A stretch of DNA of 64,000 nt from Methanococcoides alaskense (GTDB taxonomy: Archaea; Halobacteriota; Methanosarcinia; Methanosarcinales; Methanosarcinaceae): NCBI RefSeq assembly GCF_027594145.1, contig NZ_JAQFFK010000001.1:310001-374000 (forward strand). Reading direction: 5' to 3'. A model generated the notes under the pieces. That model saw only the letters and a program-made list of their open reading frames with translations, was not told the DNA's origin and did no database searches. A program made the position numbers and the translations under genes. Below, in pieces: positions 38,654 to 47,284 of the stretch. Positions within the stretch are counted from its first letter, which is position 1, and every line of letters starts with the position of its first letter.

Positions 38654-39523
38654 TTATAACTCTTCTCCCAGCCATTCGTTTACCTTTTCAGGATTATTCT
38701 CTATCCATTTTGCTGCTGCATCCTCAGGAGCCATTCCATTCTCCATATCACTCATCACTGACTGTATATCTTCATGGGTCCAGTGGAATCTTGTGAGTAC
38801 ATCATAGACCTCTGGCATATCTTCTTCAAGGCCTATACGGGCAAGGGTCTCTACATTATCTGCTTGACCAAAGGCTCCTTCTGGATCATCAAGGTACTTC
38901 AAGTCCCAGCGATCAAATGACCAATGTGGTGACCAGAGTGTAACAACGATGGGTTCTTCATCATCAATAGCTTTTCGAAGCTGTGCGTTCATGCCTGCGG
39001 TACTGCTTGAGACCAGTTTGTAATCCAGACCATAGGCTTCGATAGCATTTTCGGTGTTCTGCATGATACCTGCCCCAGGGTCGATACCGATGATCTCTCC
39101 GTCAAACATTTCCTTGTTGTCGTTGAGTTCTGCTATAGAGTCTATCTCTACATATGCTGGTACAACAAGTCCCAGAGGTGTGTTCTCAAGGTTTTTTCTG
39201 ACACTGACTAACTGGTCTCCATACTGATTCCAGTAGTTTTCCTGTGTCACGGGTAACCATGCGGATGTTGTGAAATCGAAATCTCCCTGTGCGACTCCCA
39301 GATAAAGGGCGCCTGCATCCACTGCAATGATCTCAACATCATAGCCCTTTTTCTCAAGAACCTGCTCGATCACATTCGTGCTTGCTATTTCGCCGTCCCA
39401 TAGAACATATCCTACAGTTACTTCCTTTGATTCAGTTCCATCTTCCTGCTGGACACATCCTGCACCAACAAGGCTTATTGCAATTAGCAATACCAGCAAT
39501 AACGATTTTATTTTTCCATTCAT
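38654..39523 (-). CDS. proX: glycine betaine/proline-betaine binding lipoprotein
   Basis: 289 residues with lipobox (LVGAGC, C23), so attached to the outer face of the membrane. The fold is the OpuAC/ProX class: VGYVLWDGEIASTNVIEQVL at the start, then DFTTSAWLPVTQENYW, PAYVEIDSIAEL and LWSPHWSFDRWDLKYLDDPE, supplying the tryptophan cage that binds quaternary amines. Last gene of the proV-proW-proX operon, 78 bases after proW. Its role is uptake of betaine as compatible solute or, in some methylotrophic methanogens, as a methyl source. Confidence 0.92.
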   Translation of the reverse strand: MNGKIKSLLLVLLIAISLVGAGCVQQEDGTESKEVTVGYVLWDGEIASTNVIEQVLEKKGYDVEIIAVDAGALYLGVAQGDFDFTTSAWLPVTQENYWNQYGDQLVSVRKNLENTPLGLVVPAYVEIDSIAELNDNKEMFDGEIIGIDPGAGIMQNTENAIEAYGLDYKLVSSSTAGMNAQLRKAIDDEEPIVVTLWSPHWSFDRWDLKYLDDPEGAFGQADNVETLARIGLEEDMPEVYDVLTRFHWTHEDIQSVMSDMENGMAPEDAAAKWIENNPEKVNEWLGEEL

Positions 39524-39601
39524 TATATCACAAACACTAATTTTTTTTATTTATGGGTAATATGCGGTATTTCCGCAATAAAAAGTAAAGAAGTGTGCAT
39601 C

Positions 39602-40432
39602 TCATTTTGGTGTGAGATGCTGCGTGAACCTGTCAAGTATGATCGCAATGATCACAATTCCAAGTCCTGCTTCAAATCCCTGGCCTATATCTACTCTCTG
39701 AATTCCGATGAGTACCTGATATCCCAGACCTCTTGCACCGATCATGGCAGCTATTACAACCATTGAAAGGGAAAGCATTATGCACTGATTTACACCGGCC
39801 ATTATGCTTGGCAGAGCAGTTGGAAGTTCCACCTTGGTCAGTTTCTGCCAGGGTGTTGATCCAAATGCGTCTGCGACCTCAGTAAGTTCCTTAGGCACCT
39901 GCTGAATTCCCAGGGTGGTAAGTCTGATCGCAGGAGGCATTGCAAAAACAATCGTTGCAACAAGTCCCGGAACATTTCCAAGCCCAAAGAATATGACTGC
40001 AGGTATAAGGTAGACAAACGATGGCATCGTCTGCATCAGGTCAAGCAGCGGTTTGATCACGTGGTATGCAAATTCATTCTTTGCTGAAACGATTCCCAAT
40101 GGTATTGCGATAAGCAATGCAAGGGATGCCGATGTGAGTACAAGGGATATAGTCTCCATGGATAGTACCCATAGTCCCATGTTCTCTATCAGGAGCAAGC
40201 CAAATGTACTTCCTATCGCAAGTTTTAGATCCTTCTTGCCGATGAAATATGCAGCGATACCAATTATCAATGCAAATACAATGGGAGGAAATAAGAGCAG
40301 GGTATCATTAAGGCCGGATATTATGTAATCCGTTACATCGCTAAATATATCCAGCAATATTCCAAAATCATCTTCGATCCAATTGACCACTTTTTCCATA
40401 CCCTCGCCTATCGGTATTTTTGGTATAGCCAT
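39602..40432 (-). CDS. proW: betaine ABC transporter permease
   Basis: 276 residues with about six to seven helices of the ProW/OpuAB type. The EAA loop is VADAFGSTPWQKLTKVELP near residues 186-205, before the helix LPSIMAGVNQCIMLSLSMVV. LLDLMQTMPSFVYLIPAVIFF and NVPGLVATIVFAMPPAIR are the usual core helices. It begins 3 bases after the ATPase stop, so translation is coupled. Works with the ATPase at 40436 and the binding lipoprotein at 38654. Confidence 0.93.
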   Translation of the reverse strand: MAIPKIPIGEGMEKVVNWIEDDFGILLDIFSDVTDYIISGLNDTLLLFPPIVFALIIGIAAYFIGKKDLKLAIGSTFGLLLIENMGLWVLSMETISLVLTSASLALLIAIPLGIVSAKNEFAYHVIKPLLDLMQTMPSFVYLIPAVIFFGLGNVPGLVATIVFAMPPAIRLTTLGIQQVPKELTEVADAFGSTPWQKLTKVELPTALPSIMAGVNQCIMLSLSMVVIAAMIGARGLGYQVLIGIQRVDIGQGFEAGLGIVIIAIILDRFTQHLTPK

Positions 40433-40435
40433 TGA

Positions 40436-41644
40436 TCACACCTCCTCGATCGTAAGTGCACCAAGTACACTTCCCCTTACAATTACTCCAAGGAGTTTTC
40501 CATCATCCTTTGTAACTGCAATAGGTGAACTGTTTTCTATTATCGGTATAAGTTCGTTCAAAGGTGTATCTGGGTTAGTAGCTGTGACATCGCTTGTCAT
40601 GACGTCCTTTATGGTCTTCCCAGCCTTTGAACCACTCACTGCATCATCAACTGAAACTATGCCTTTCAGATGCTTCTCTCTGTTCACGACAAATATGGAT
40701 GATATGCCATGTTCTCTCATCAACTGCAGGGCTACCTTTGGACTGGAGTTAATTGATATCACGGGATCGGCACGTTTCATGACCGTTTCTGCAGTGAGTA
40801 TTTTTGTCCTGTCCACGCCTGCCACGAACTTCGATACATAATCATCTGCAGGTTCTGTAAGGATATTTTCTGCAGTGCCGATCTGGGCTATCTGGCCATC
40901 ATGCATGATCATGATCCTATCGCCCAGTTTTAGGGCCTCATCGAGATCATGGGATACGAAAACGATCGTTTTCTGCATCTTCTCTTCCAGTGCGAGCAAT
41001 TCGTCCTGCATCTCGCTTCGTATAAGGGGATCAAGAGCACTGAAGGCTTCATCCATCAGCAGGATGTCAGGATCAGTTGCAAGGGCCCTCGCAAGTCCGA
41101 CCCTCTGCTGCATCCCTCCACTGAGCTGGGATGTTTTGCTATCTTCATAGCCCTTAAGGCCAACTGTCTCGATAGCTTCCTTTCCTTTAACATCTCTTTC
41201 TTCTTTTGATATGCCCTGTATCTCAAGACCGTATGCAACGTTATCAAGGACAGTTCTGTGAGGAATGAGTGCAAAATTCTGAAAGACCATGCCCATTTTT
41301 TTCCTGCGTATCTCTCGCAGTTTTTCAGAATCTGCTGTGGCCACATCCTCACCATCGAGAATTATGTTTCCGGCAGTTGGTTCTATAAGGCGGTTTATAC
41401 ATCGCAAAAGAGTGGATTTTCCTGAGCCGGAAAGGCCCATTATTACAAAAATCTCACCTTCATATATATCAAAATTGACGTTATAAAGTCCAACGTTCTG
41501 TCCGGTCCTTTCAAAAATTTCACTTTTTGATAATCCGGTTTCGATAAGAGAAAGTGCTTTCTTGGGTTTTTTCCCAAATATTTTAGTTAGGTTTCGTACT
41601 TCAATTTTTTTTTCCTACTTAATATTAAAATCTCCAGTTAACAT
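40436..41644 (-). CDS. proV: betaine ABC transporter ATPase with CBS domains, in-frame TAG at codon 10
   Basis: 402 codons from ATG 41644. Codon 10 is TAG (41615-41617). Codons 11-68 read EKKIEVRNLTKIFGKKPKKA to YEGEIFVI, the normal N-terminus of ProV/OpuAA, so this part belongs to the gene although it contains no ATG, GTG or TTG. Then Walker A GLSGSGKST (70-78), signature LSGGMQQRVGLARAL, Walker B ILLMDEAFSALD and two CBS domains (about 275-400) that sense ionic strength in relatives. The first ATG after the TAG is at Walker A, which would give a useless protein. UAG read-through (pyrrolysine) or a non-standard ATT start at 41605 are the options. Confidence 0.85.
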
Positions 41645-41890
41645 TGGATACTAGCCCAACGCTGGGTAAAACAGATTTTAGGTTTAAATTAGAGTAGCTC
41701 TAATCAGTGAAACCATGTGTTATAGTATTTGTGGCTTAAATTTGGTTGGATATTTTTAATAGAATCTGATAGATAGTGAACAAATACATTTATAATCCGT
41801 GATAAATAGAGGTCTGATCATTTCATCTGAGATTCCATTGTCATGCAGTAAGAGTTGTTTTCCTACTGTAGACAATGGTTGTATTACTGA

Positions 41891-42105
41891 TCATTTGAGT
41901 TTAATTTCATGGATAGCTGTTGTAGTAGATGACACTTGCAAGTCGTTGTTGTCAAGTGCAAGAATATATCTTTCAACTATTCAAGGCATCAATTTGTGAG
42001 CAATTGAACCAACTACAGGGATGTCGATAGTATCACCTTCTATGACCGGTGCACCGTATGTCTCTTTCTTCTTGATATCGTGAATGTCTGCTGCCGTAAG
42101 AATTC
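41891..42105 (-). pseudogene. unrecognised gene fragment
   Basis: Minus-strand coding-like sequence with one internal TGA: ADIHDIKKKETYGAPVIEGD, then IDIPVVGSIAHKLMP, stop, then IVERYILALDNNDLQVSSTT before a final TGA at 41891. No start or ribosome site. The composition is that of a cytoplasmic enzyme but I cannot name it. The rest of 41645-42260 shows nothing else. Confidence 0.45.
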
Positions 42106-42260
42106 AATAATTATATAAATATTTAATAACAAAAAGTCCCTTGTATATGTTTGTACCAGATACACAACTTAATGGACGAAGACACGTGTTCATTATCTGT
42201 AATTGATGATGTAAAGCGAGATCCACTCCGTTCTATATGTTAAATGGATAAAGGGATGAA

Positions 42261-42644
42261 ATGAAATATTCAAAGACCGTCCAGAAAGGGCTGGACTATA
42301 TTGCAACAATATGTGCAACTGAATTATCTCCACTTGAGATCAGAACATTGTTGTCCAAAACAGTGACAAAGAACTATGATGTAGTGCACGATGTAATGGA
42401 AGCCGCCAGAACGGAAGGACTTGTTGAGAAGAGGGATGGCACTTACCATTTCTGTCATGAATCACATGCCCTGGAATTCTACAAACCTAAAATAGTTTTC
42501 AAAAAAGAAAGCAGTAAATGTCGATGTTGTGGCAGGTCCATGAATGAATGCTGGTATATCGAACTAAAGTCTGGAATAATTGGTCCATACGGTTCTAAAT
42601 GTGTCAGAAAGCTGTACCTCGAACATTTATTTGAAGATGAATGA
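42261..42644 (+). CDS. small protein with HTH-like N-terminus and C-terminal zinc site
   Basis: 127 residues. The N-terminal 75 residues are helical with a winged-helix look (LSPLEIRTLLSKTV, VVHDVMEAARTEGLVEKRDG, TYHF). The C-terminal part has CRCCGRSMNECWYIEL and YGSKCVRKLYL, a treble-clef style CxC(C)...C arrangement that likely binds zinc. ATG 42261 follows AAGGGATG. No named family recognised. It lies directly left of the TnpB element, about 130 bases from the first hairpin. Confidence 0.6.
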   Translation: MKYSKTVQKGLDYIATICATELSPLEIRTLLSKTVTKNYDVVHDVMEAARTEGLVEKRDGTYHFCHESHALEFYKPKIVFKKESSKCRCCGRSMNECWYIELKSGIIGPYGSKCVRKLYLEHLFEDE

Positions 42645-42793
42645 TCTTCAATTATTTTTAAGTGGGTCTAAATTGATTCCATGTCACCTTTTTTTGTGAA
42701 GGCTTTGCTATACACAATGGATGGTCATTAATGGGTCAGATTCGAAGTTCATAATCGTTGGTGCAAGGAGACCACCCATTTCAATCTCGCATC

Positions 42794-42870
42794 AAATCGA
42801 AGATTTAATGGGAGTTTAATTTCATGGAAAACATCCAGATCAATCTGGATGTCTTGCAGTGTAACTGCAA
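42794..42870. other. three consecutive hairpins left of tnpB
   Basis: AAATC/GATTT (42794-42806), ACATCCAGAT/ATCTGGATGT (42831-42852, loop of 2) and TTGCAGT/ACTGCAA (42854-42870, loop of 3) lie in series, 70-150 bases before the tnpB start. IS200/IS605 ends carry such subterminal palindromes for single-strand recognition by TnpA. Confidence 0.6.
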
Positions 42871-42941
42871 AATGAAACAGGTGGATGAATTGCACCGTCC
42901 CTCCTTGTGTCGTTATTTTTTTAAAGTTTCGAATGTAATAT

Positions 42942-44063
42942 ATGAATATGGATAGAACCATCAAACTCAAGCTGGAGATGCCGAATGAAGGCAAAGAAAA
43001 TCTCAAGCAGACAGTTGTACTTTTCAACCACGTTTTCAACGAGGTTGCGTCGTATGGTTTTAATAATCATACACATAGCAAGGTATCTATCCATCACGCT
43101 ACTTACAAAGACATTAGAGAACTGCACCCTGAACTCCCGTCTTCGCTGGTACAAGGTGCTCGTGATGTTGCGTGTGAAGCTCTCAAAGGTGTTAAGCTTA
43201 AGAGGCTTCCACAAAGTCATCTTTTTTCTGCAATCAGATACAACAAGAGAGTTATCCGTATTGTTTTCGAACATGGGTATGCTACAGTTGCATCGGTCAA
43301 TGGCAGAGTTAAGGTTTGTTTTACAATCCCCAAATACTATGAACAGTATCTCGGATGGGAAATTCGAAGTTCTGCTCTGAATTATGATAGCAGAAACGAT
43401 TTGTTCTATCTGCATGTAACACTTCGAGCAGAATCTCCTAAACCATCTGGTAATACTGTTCTTGGTATTGATCGAGGAATTGTTAATGTCGCAGTTTGTT
43501 CCAATAATGTCTTTTTCAATGACAGCGGGGTCAAGAATACAAGAGCTAAATATGCATATCTGAGGAAGGAAATTCAGTCCAAAGGCACCAAATCTGCTAA
43601 ACGTCTTCTTAAGAAGATCAGCGGAAGGGAAAGACGGTTTGTGACTGATGTTAACCATCATATTGCCAAAGAAATTGTCAATATGCCCTTTGATGTGTTT
43701 GCTCTTGAAGATCTTACAAGTATCAGAGTCCAGAAACGCAGAGGAAAGAACTTTAACAGGAAACTCAACAATTGGAGTTTCTACCAACTTGAACAGTTTA
43801 TCCGCTATAAAGCGGAAGCTCTGGGCAAGTAGGTTGTCTCGGTTGATCCCAGATTCTCTAGTCAGAAGTGTTCCAAATGTGGACACACTTACAAAGGGAA
43901 TCGGGATGGTAGTTCTTACCGTTGTCGTAGTTGTGGATTCCAGATACATGCTGACCTCAATGCTGCTCGAAACATAGCTCAGGCGGGTATATCCTGCCTG
44001 AGTAGGCTGTCTGTCAATCAGCCGAATGTAGGGATGAGTGCTGTACAGGGTACAGCGCAGTGA
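42942..44063 (+). CDS. tnpB: TnpB RNA-guided nuclease, in-frame TAG
   Basis: 373 codons from ATG 42942. The RuvC catalytic residues are seen in LGIDRGIVNVAV (Asp), ALEDLTSIR (Glu) and IHADLNAARNI (Asp), and the zinc ribbon in CSKCGHTYKGN and CRSCGF. TAG at codon 297 (43830-43832) sits in LGK-TAG-VVSVDPRFSSQ, where TnpB proteins usually have Arg or Lys. The zinc ribbon and third catalytic Asp lie after the TAG and stay in frame to TGA 44061. So the nuclease is complete only if the UAG is read, as pyrrolysine in a suitable host. Otherwise it is a pseudogene. Confidence 0.85.
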
Positions 44064-44159
44064 TTTACTTACAAGCCACCCATTTCAATGGGTGGTAATT
44101 GACTAAACTTTAAGTAGAAATAGCAAAATATTCTTAATTATTAGTAAGTGGGGAATTAA

Positions 44160-44495
44160 GTGGATACATATACGATCGTAGAGATCATCTTAAGATCAAT
44201 TGCCAGCTTATTCACGATAGTGGGAACGATCTTAATAACATATGGTGGCTTTAGATCAACTTATAAGCTGATCATGCTTGAGATATTTAAGAAACCATAT
44301 GAATATAATGAGATCCGAAGAGATCTAACTAATAGAATAATATTCGGACTCGAGTTTTACATAGCAGCTGACATTCTTGAGACGGTGTTAGCTCCCACAA
44401 CTGAAGAACTTCTACTTTTGGGTGCAGTCGTAGGTATCAGGACTGTTTTGGGATATTTTTTGGGCAAAGAAGCAAAAGAGTACCCTTTGGATTAA
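44160..44495 (+). CDS. DUF1622 family membrane protein
   Basis: 111 residues, three hydrophobic helices (about 5-27, 53-75, 78-100). DUF1622 marks are the first helix ILITYGGFRSTYK, the loop with charged residues (KKPYEYNEIRRDL) and the helix LEFYIAADILETVLAPTTEE, then IRTVLGYFLGKE. Function unknown. The start is GTG 44160 with GTGGGGAA 8 bases before. It begins about 60 bases to the right of the TnpB element, whose insertion may have replaced its original promoter. Confidence 0.85.
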   Translation: MDTYTIVEIILRSIASLFTIVGTILITYGGFRSTYKLIMLEIFKKPYEYNEIRRDLTNRIIFGLEFYIAADILETVLAPTTEELLLLGAVVGIRTVLGYFLGKEAKEYPLD

Positions 44496-44627
44496 ATCAA
44501 TAGAATGTTTTCAAAACAATGAAATGAAATGAGATTCTGAATCTTCTTTGATCTGATGATCCTACCAACAATAGCATATACCTAAGTTGTTAATGAAAAA
44601 TGGGTATTATAGTTAAAAGGTGATAAC

Positions 44628-44999
44628 ATGAGTTTTAAAAATATTTTAAAAGGGGAATACACGGAAGCTGAGAATGTGATGCTTGAAAAGCATGTTCCAA
44701 CTATCGTTATCCTAAGTGGTCATGGTGGAGATGGAAATGACTTCGTTCGGGTTATCGTGGGCAAAGAGGTTGCGCATCCAAACACAATTGAACACCATAT
44801 CGCATGGATAGAACTCTATGGTGTGAAACAGACAGGAGAGTCAGTAGATCTTGGCAGGATGGTCCTGAGTCCAGGTAACACTAGACCAGACGTTAGCTTC
44901 AAGATCGAACATATCGAGGAATTTAAGTCATTCTGTGCACTTGAATACTGTAACATTCATGGTGTATGGGAAGGAAGTCTGGACATAGCTGATATCTGA
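44628..44999 (+). CDS. superoxide reductase (neelaredoxin type)
   Basis: 123 residues, class II superoxide reductase, which reduces superoxide to peroxide at a square-pyramidal Fe(His4Cys) centre without making oxygen. Ligands are visible: EKHVP (E20, K21, H22), H50 in AHPNTIEHHIAWIELY with H56 and/or H57, and C108 and H111 in CNIHGVW. The desulforedoxin domain of the larger class is absent. ATG 44628 follows AAAGGTG. Monocistronic. With the catalase at 34458 it would complete a superoxide to water route. Confidence 0.93.
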   Translation: MSFKNILKGEYTEAENVMLEKHVPTIVILSGHGGDGNDFVRVIVGKEVAHPNTIEHHIAWIELYGVKQTGESVDLGRMVLSPGNTRPDVSFKIEHIEEFKSFCALEYCNIHGVWEGSLDIADI

Positions 45000-45182
45000 T
45001 CAAGTCCAGTTTCATAGCAAAAGTTATTTTGTTGATTTTTCAGGATGACCCTTGATAAATGTAAGATAATTTACATTTATTATTCTTCATTTTAATACTT
45101 TTTTTAGATGAAGTCGAAAACCTTTTCTATAAGTAATTTGATTTATAACTTCCACAATAATATCACTGGGGATTAAAAAAGA

Positions 45183-45734
45183 ATGCTACACTTCGAACTA
45201 CGCAGACATTTTCTACTAATTTTCATCATTCTTTGTTTAACTGCCCTTATATACAGCAATCTTCCTCTTGATAGTGACCCAATGAACATCTCCGTACAAC
45301 AGGAAAACCAAACGATCGAGGATATCCTGTTCGATGAAATATCCCTGGCACTTGATGGTTCTGAGGTCCGTATAACCGGAGTGAACTATTATGAAAATAT
45401 CAATTCTATTGTTATCGGATTTGAAAAAAAGTGGTTTTATACTAATCCTGATCTAAAAGAATGTATGGTTGATTCTGTTCTCACAGCCACTTCAGCAATA
45501 ATCACACATTCGGAAGATTTAGCCGGTAAAAAGATCGTTTTCACTGGAAGTGCAATAAAGCGGAATGGAATGGGGGATCAGAATATGGTGAAGATATTCC
45601 AGACCGAAATAGCATTTGATGATGCTCTTTATGTTGATTGGGAGGAGTTCAACGGTCATGGGGGAGAAAAGGAGCTTAAGAATGCAAGTTTCGAATATGT
45701 GTGGTGGCACTCTGATCTTTCAACTGGAACATAA
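45183..45734 (+). CDS. hypothetical exported or membrane-anchored protein
   Basis: 183 residues. A hydrophobic N-terminal segment (LLIFIILCLTALIYSNL, about residues 10-27) is a signal anchor; the rest is acidic, mixed alpha/beta and lacks cysteine pairs or known motifs. The middle block VRITGVNYYENINSIVIGFE and VDSVLTATSAIITHSEDLAG suggest a compact outward-facing domain. ATG 45183 follows GGGGATTAAAAAAG. No family recognised and no partner gene nearby. Confidence 0.6.
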   Translation: MLHFELRRHFLLIFIILCLTALIYSNLPLDSDPMNISVQQENQTIEDILFDEISLALDGSEVRITGVNYYENINSIVIGFEKKWFYTNPDLKECMVDSVLTATSAIITHSEDLAGKKIVFTGSAIKRNGMGDQNMVKIFQTEIAFDDALYVDWEEFNGHGGEKELKNASFEYVWWHSDLSTGT

Positions 45735-45905
45735 GATATGAAGTTGTCTTTCTGACATTTTAAATTGATCATAAAAATAGGGTCAATTTAATATCTTATT
45801 TTATACTGCATCAATGATAATCATCCCTACCAATTTCACTTACCCAGATGTTCTCTGTGACATCTCTTTAATTTAATTAGCATCTTACCCACAAAAATTC
45901 GGATC

Positions 45906-46124
45906 TTATTTTTGATCAGTGAATCTGTTCATTCCAACGAATTTGAAGACCATCACTCCAAATAGACTGGTTACAATGAGAAAAAGAACTCTTTCTGAAA
46001 TTGAAAATGGTGTAAAGTTCGTCAAGAGCGTACCGGTTACCAAAGTGTTGTGAATTTTTACAAATGTACCCAAAGCAAAGTAAGATAATATTATAGTCCC
46101 AAATATAGAATATTCAATTTTCAT
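45906..46124 (-). CDS. small two-helix membrane protein
   Basis: 72 residues from ATG 46124, which has GGGGGT 6 bases upstream; the open frame extends to 46190 but that part lacks a ribosome site. Two hydrophobic helices (IFGTIILSYFALGTF; VLFLIVTSLFGVMVFKFV) are joined by a polar loop. The 3' end converges on the 45183 gene. Family not recognised. Confidence 0.5.
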   Translation of the reverse strand: MKIEYSIFGTIILSYFALGTFVKIHNTLVTGTLLTNFTPFSISERVLFLIVTSLFGVMVFKFVGMNRFTDQK

Positions 46125-46534
46125 GTACGGTACCCCCATCAATAACTTCATGTATATTATTATCCAATTGATAACTTCAACATGCCACACAACAGTCCCT
46201 AAAATTTGTCTAATGCATTATAAACATTTCGATTTTATATTGTTCGATATTTTCCTGAAATTCTGACCAGTTAAAAATTAATAGTCTTTGATCTTGAAAG
46301 ATAAATTATATATCTTATCGAGCGCAATTTCACACCGTTAACAACTATTCAAAACCTTTATGTTGAATATGTTTTAAGTCTATACCGTAATTAATATCGA
46401 TAGACGTAAGTATTAGACATGTATTCTGATTTGCAAAGCGGTCTATATTTATTATCTGTTAACAATCTACGAAGTCTGGAAATTCTTATACTTCAATATG
46501 AAAAAGAGATCTCTTCAAAACGATCGGAGGAAAT
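46125..46534. other. intergenic, suf promoter region
   Basis: 410 bases. A TATA-like AAATTATATATC lies at about 46303-46314 on the plus strand. The sufC ribosome site CGGAGG (46525-46530) is one of the strongest in the window. No gene seen. Confidence 0.5.
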
Positions 46535-47284
46535 ATGCTCGAGATAAAAGATCTTACAGTAGAGATTGGCGGAAGGATAATCCTTAACAAGGTCAATCTC
46601 AAAGTGGAACAGGGCAGCACGACTGTCCTTTTTGGCCCAAATGGTGCCGGCAAATCTGCCCTTCTCATGACGCTTATGGGATTTAGCGGTTATGATATTG
46701 TAGGTGGGCAGATACTGTTCAAGGGAGAAGATATCACCCATCTTTCAGTAAATGAAAGGGCTGAGCGTGGTCTTGGGATCATGACGCAGAGACCACCCAA
46801 CCTTACCGGTGTAAAACTTAAGGATCTGGTTCAGGTCATAAACAATGATCACAGCCTTGACACAGAAGCTGCTTCTAAGAAGCTGGATATGGAACGCTTC
46901 ATGGACAGGGATGTTAATGTCGGTTTTTCCGGTGGTGAGATCAAAAGGTCTGAACTGTTGCAGCTTTCCGCACAGAACCCATGCCTTTACCTGCTCGATG
47001 AACCGGAATCCGGTGTGGATCTTGTGAGTATTGAAAAGATCGGAACGACCATCGATGAGATGCTCTCAAGCAGATCGAAATGTTCCGTCGACCATCGCAA
47101 GAGAGGAAATTCCGCACTTATTATAACACATACAGGTCAGGTTCTCGATTACGTTGAACCGGATGTGGGATACATACTCTGCAATGGTACTGTCATGTGC
47201 AGAGGCAATCCACGTGAAATGCTCAAGGAAATAAAAGCACAGGGATATCAGGAGTGTATAGAATGCAAAGTGGGACATCTCTAA
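46535..47284 (+). CDS. sufC: Fe-S assembly ATPase SufC
   Basis: 249 residues, the ABC-type ATPase that works with SufB/SufD scaffold to build Fe-S clusters. Walker A is LFGPNGAGKSALL (about 33-45), the signature VGFSGGEIKRSELLQL near 128-143 is the SufC form of the ABC signature, and Walker B is CLYLLDEPESGVD. IITHTGQVLDYVEPD contains the switch His. It has no membrane partner, as expected. Archaea with a minimal Suf system carry only SufC and SufB, as here. Its 3' end overlaps sufB by 22 bases. Confidence 0.95.
   Translation: MLEIKDLTVEIGGRIILNKVNLKVEQGSTTVLFGPNGAGKSALLMTLMGFSGYDIVGGQILFKGEDITHLSVNERAERGLGIMTQRPPNLTGVKLKDLVQVINNDHSLDTEAASKKLDMERFMDRDVNVGFSGGEIKRSELLQLSAQNPCLYLLDEPESGVDLVSIEKIGTTIDEMLSSRSKCSVDHRKRGNSALIITHTGQVLDYVEPDVGYILCNGTVMCRGNPREMLKEIKAQGYQECIECKVGHL

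Larger units (their letters stand above)
42755..44098 (+). mobile_element. IS200/IS605-type element carrying only tnpB
   Basis: Approximate bounds. The right end has the perfect hairpin CCACCCATT-TC-AATGGGTGG (44076-44095). The left end repeats its first 14 bases, CCACCCATTTCAAT, at 42772-42785. Three hairpins follow on the left (42794-42870). No tnpA transposase is present, so movement would depend on a copy elsewhere. Confidence 0.75.

Noticed and set aside
43000-43949. Long minus-strand frame opposite tnpB
   Set aside because: Shadow of the TnpB gene, whose RuvC and zinc motifs are clear on the plus strand.
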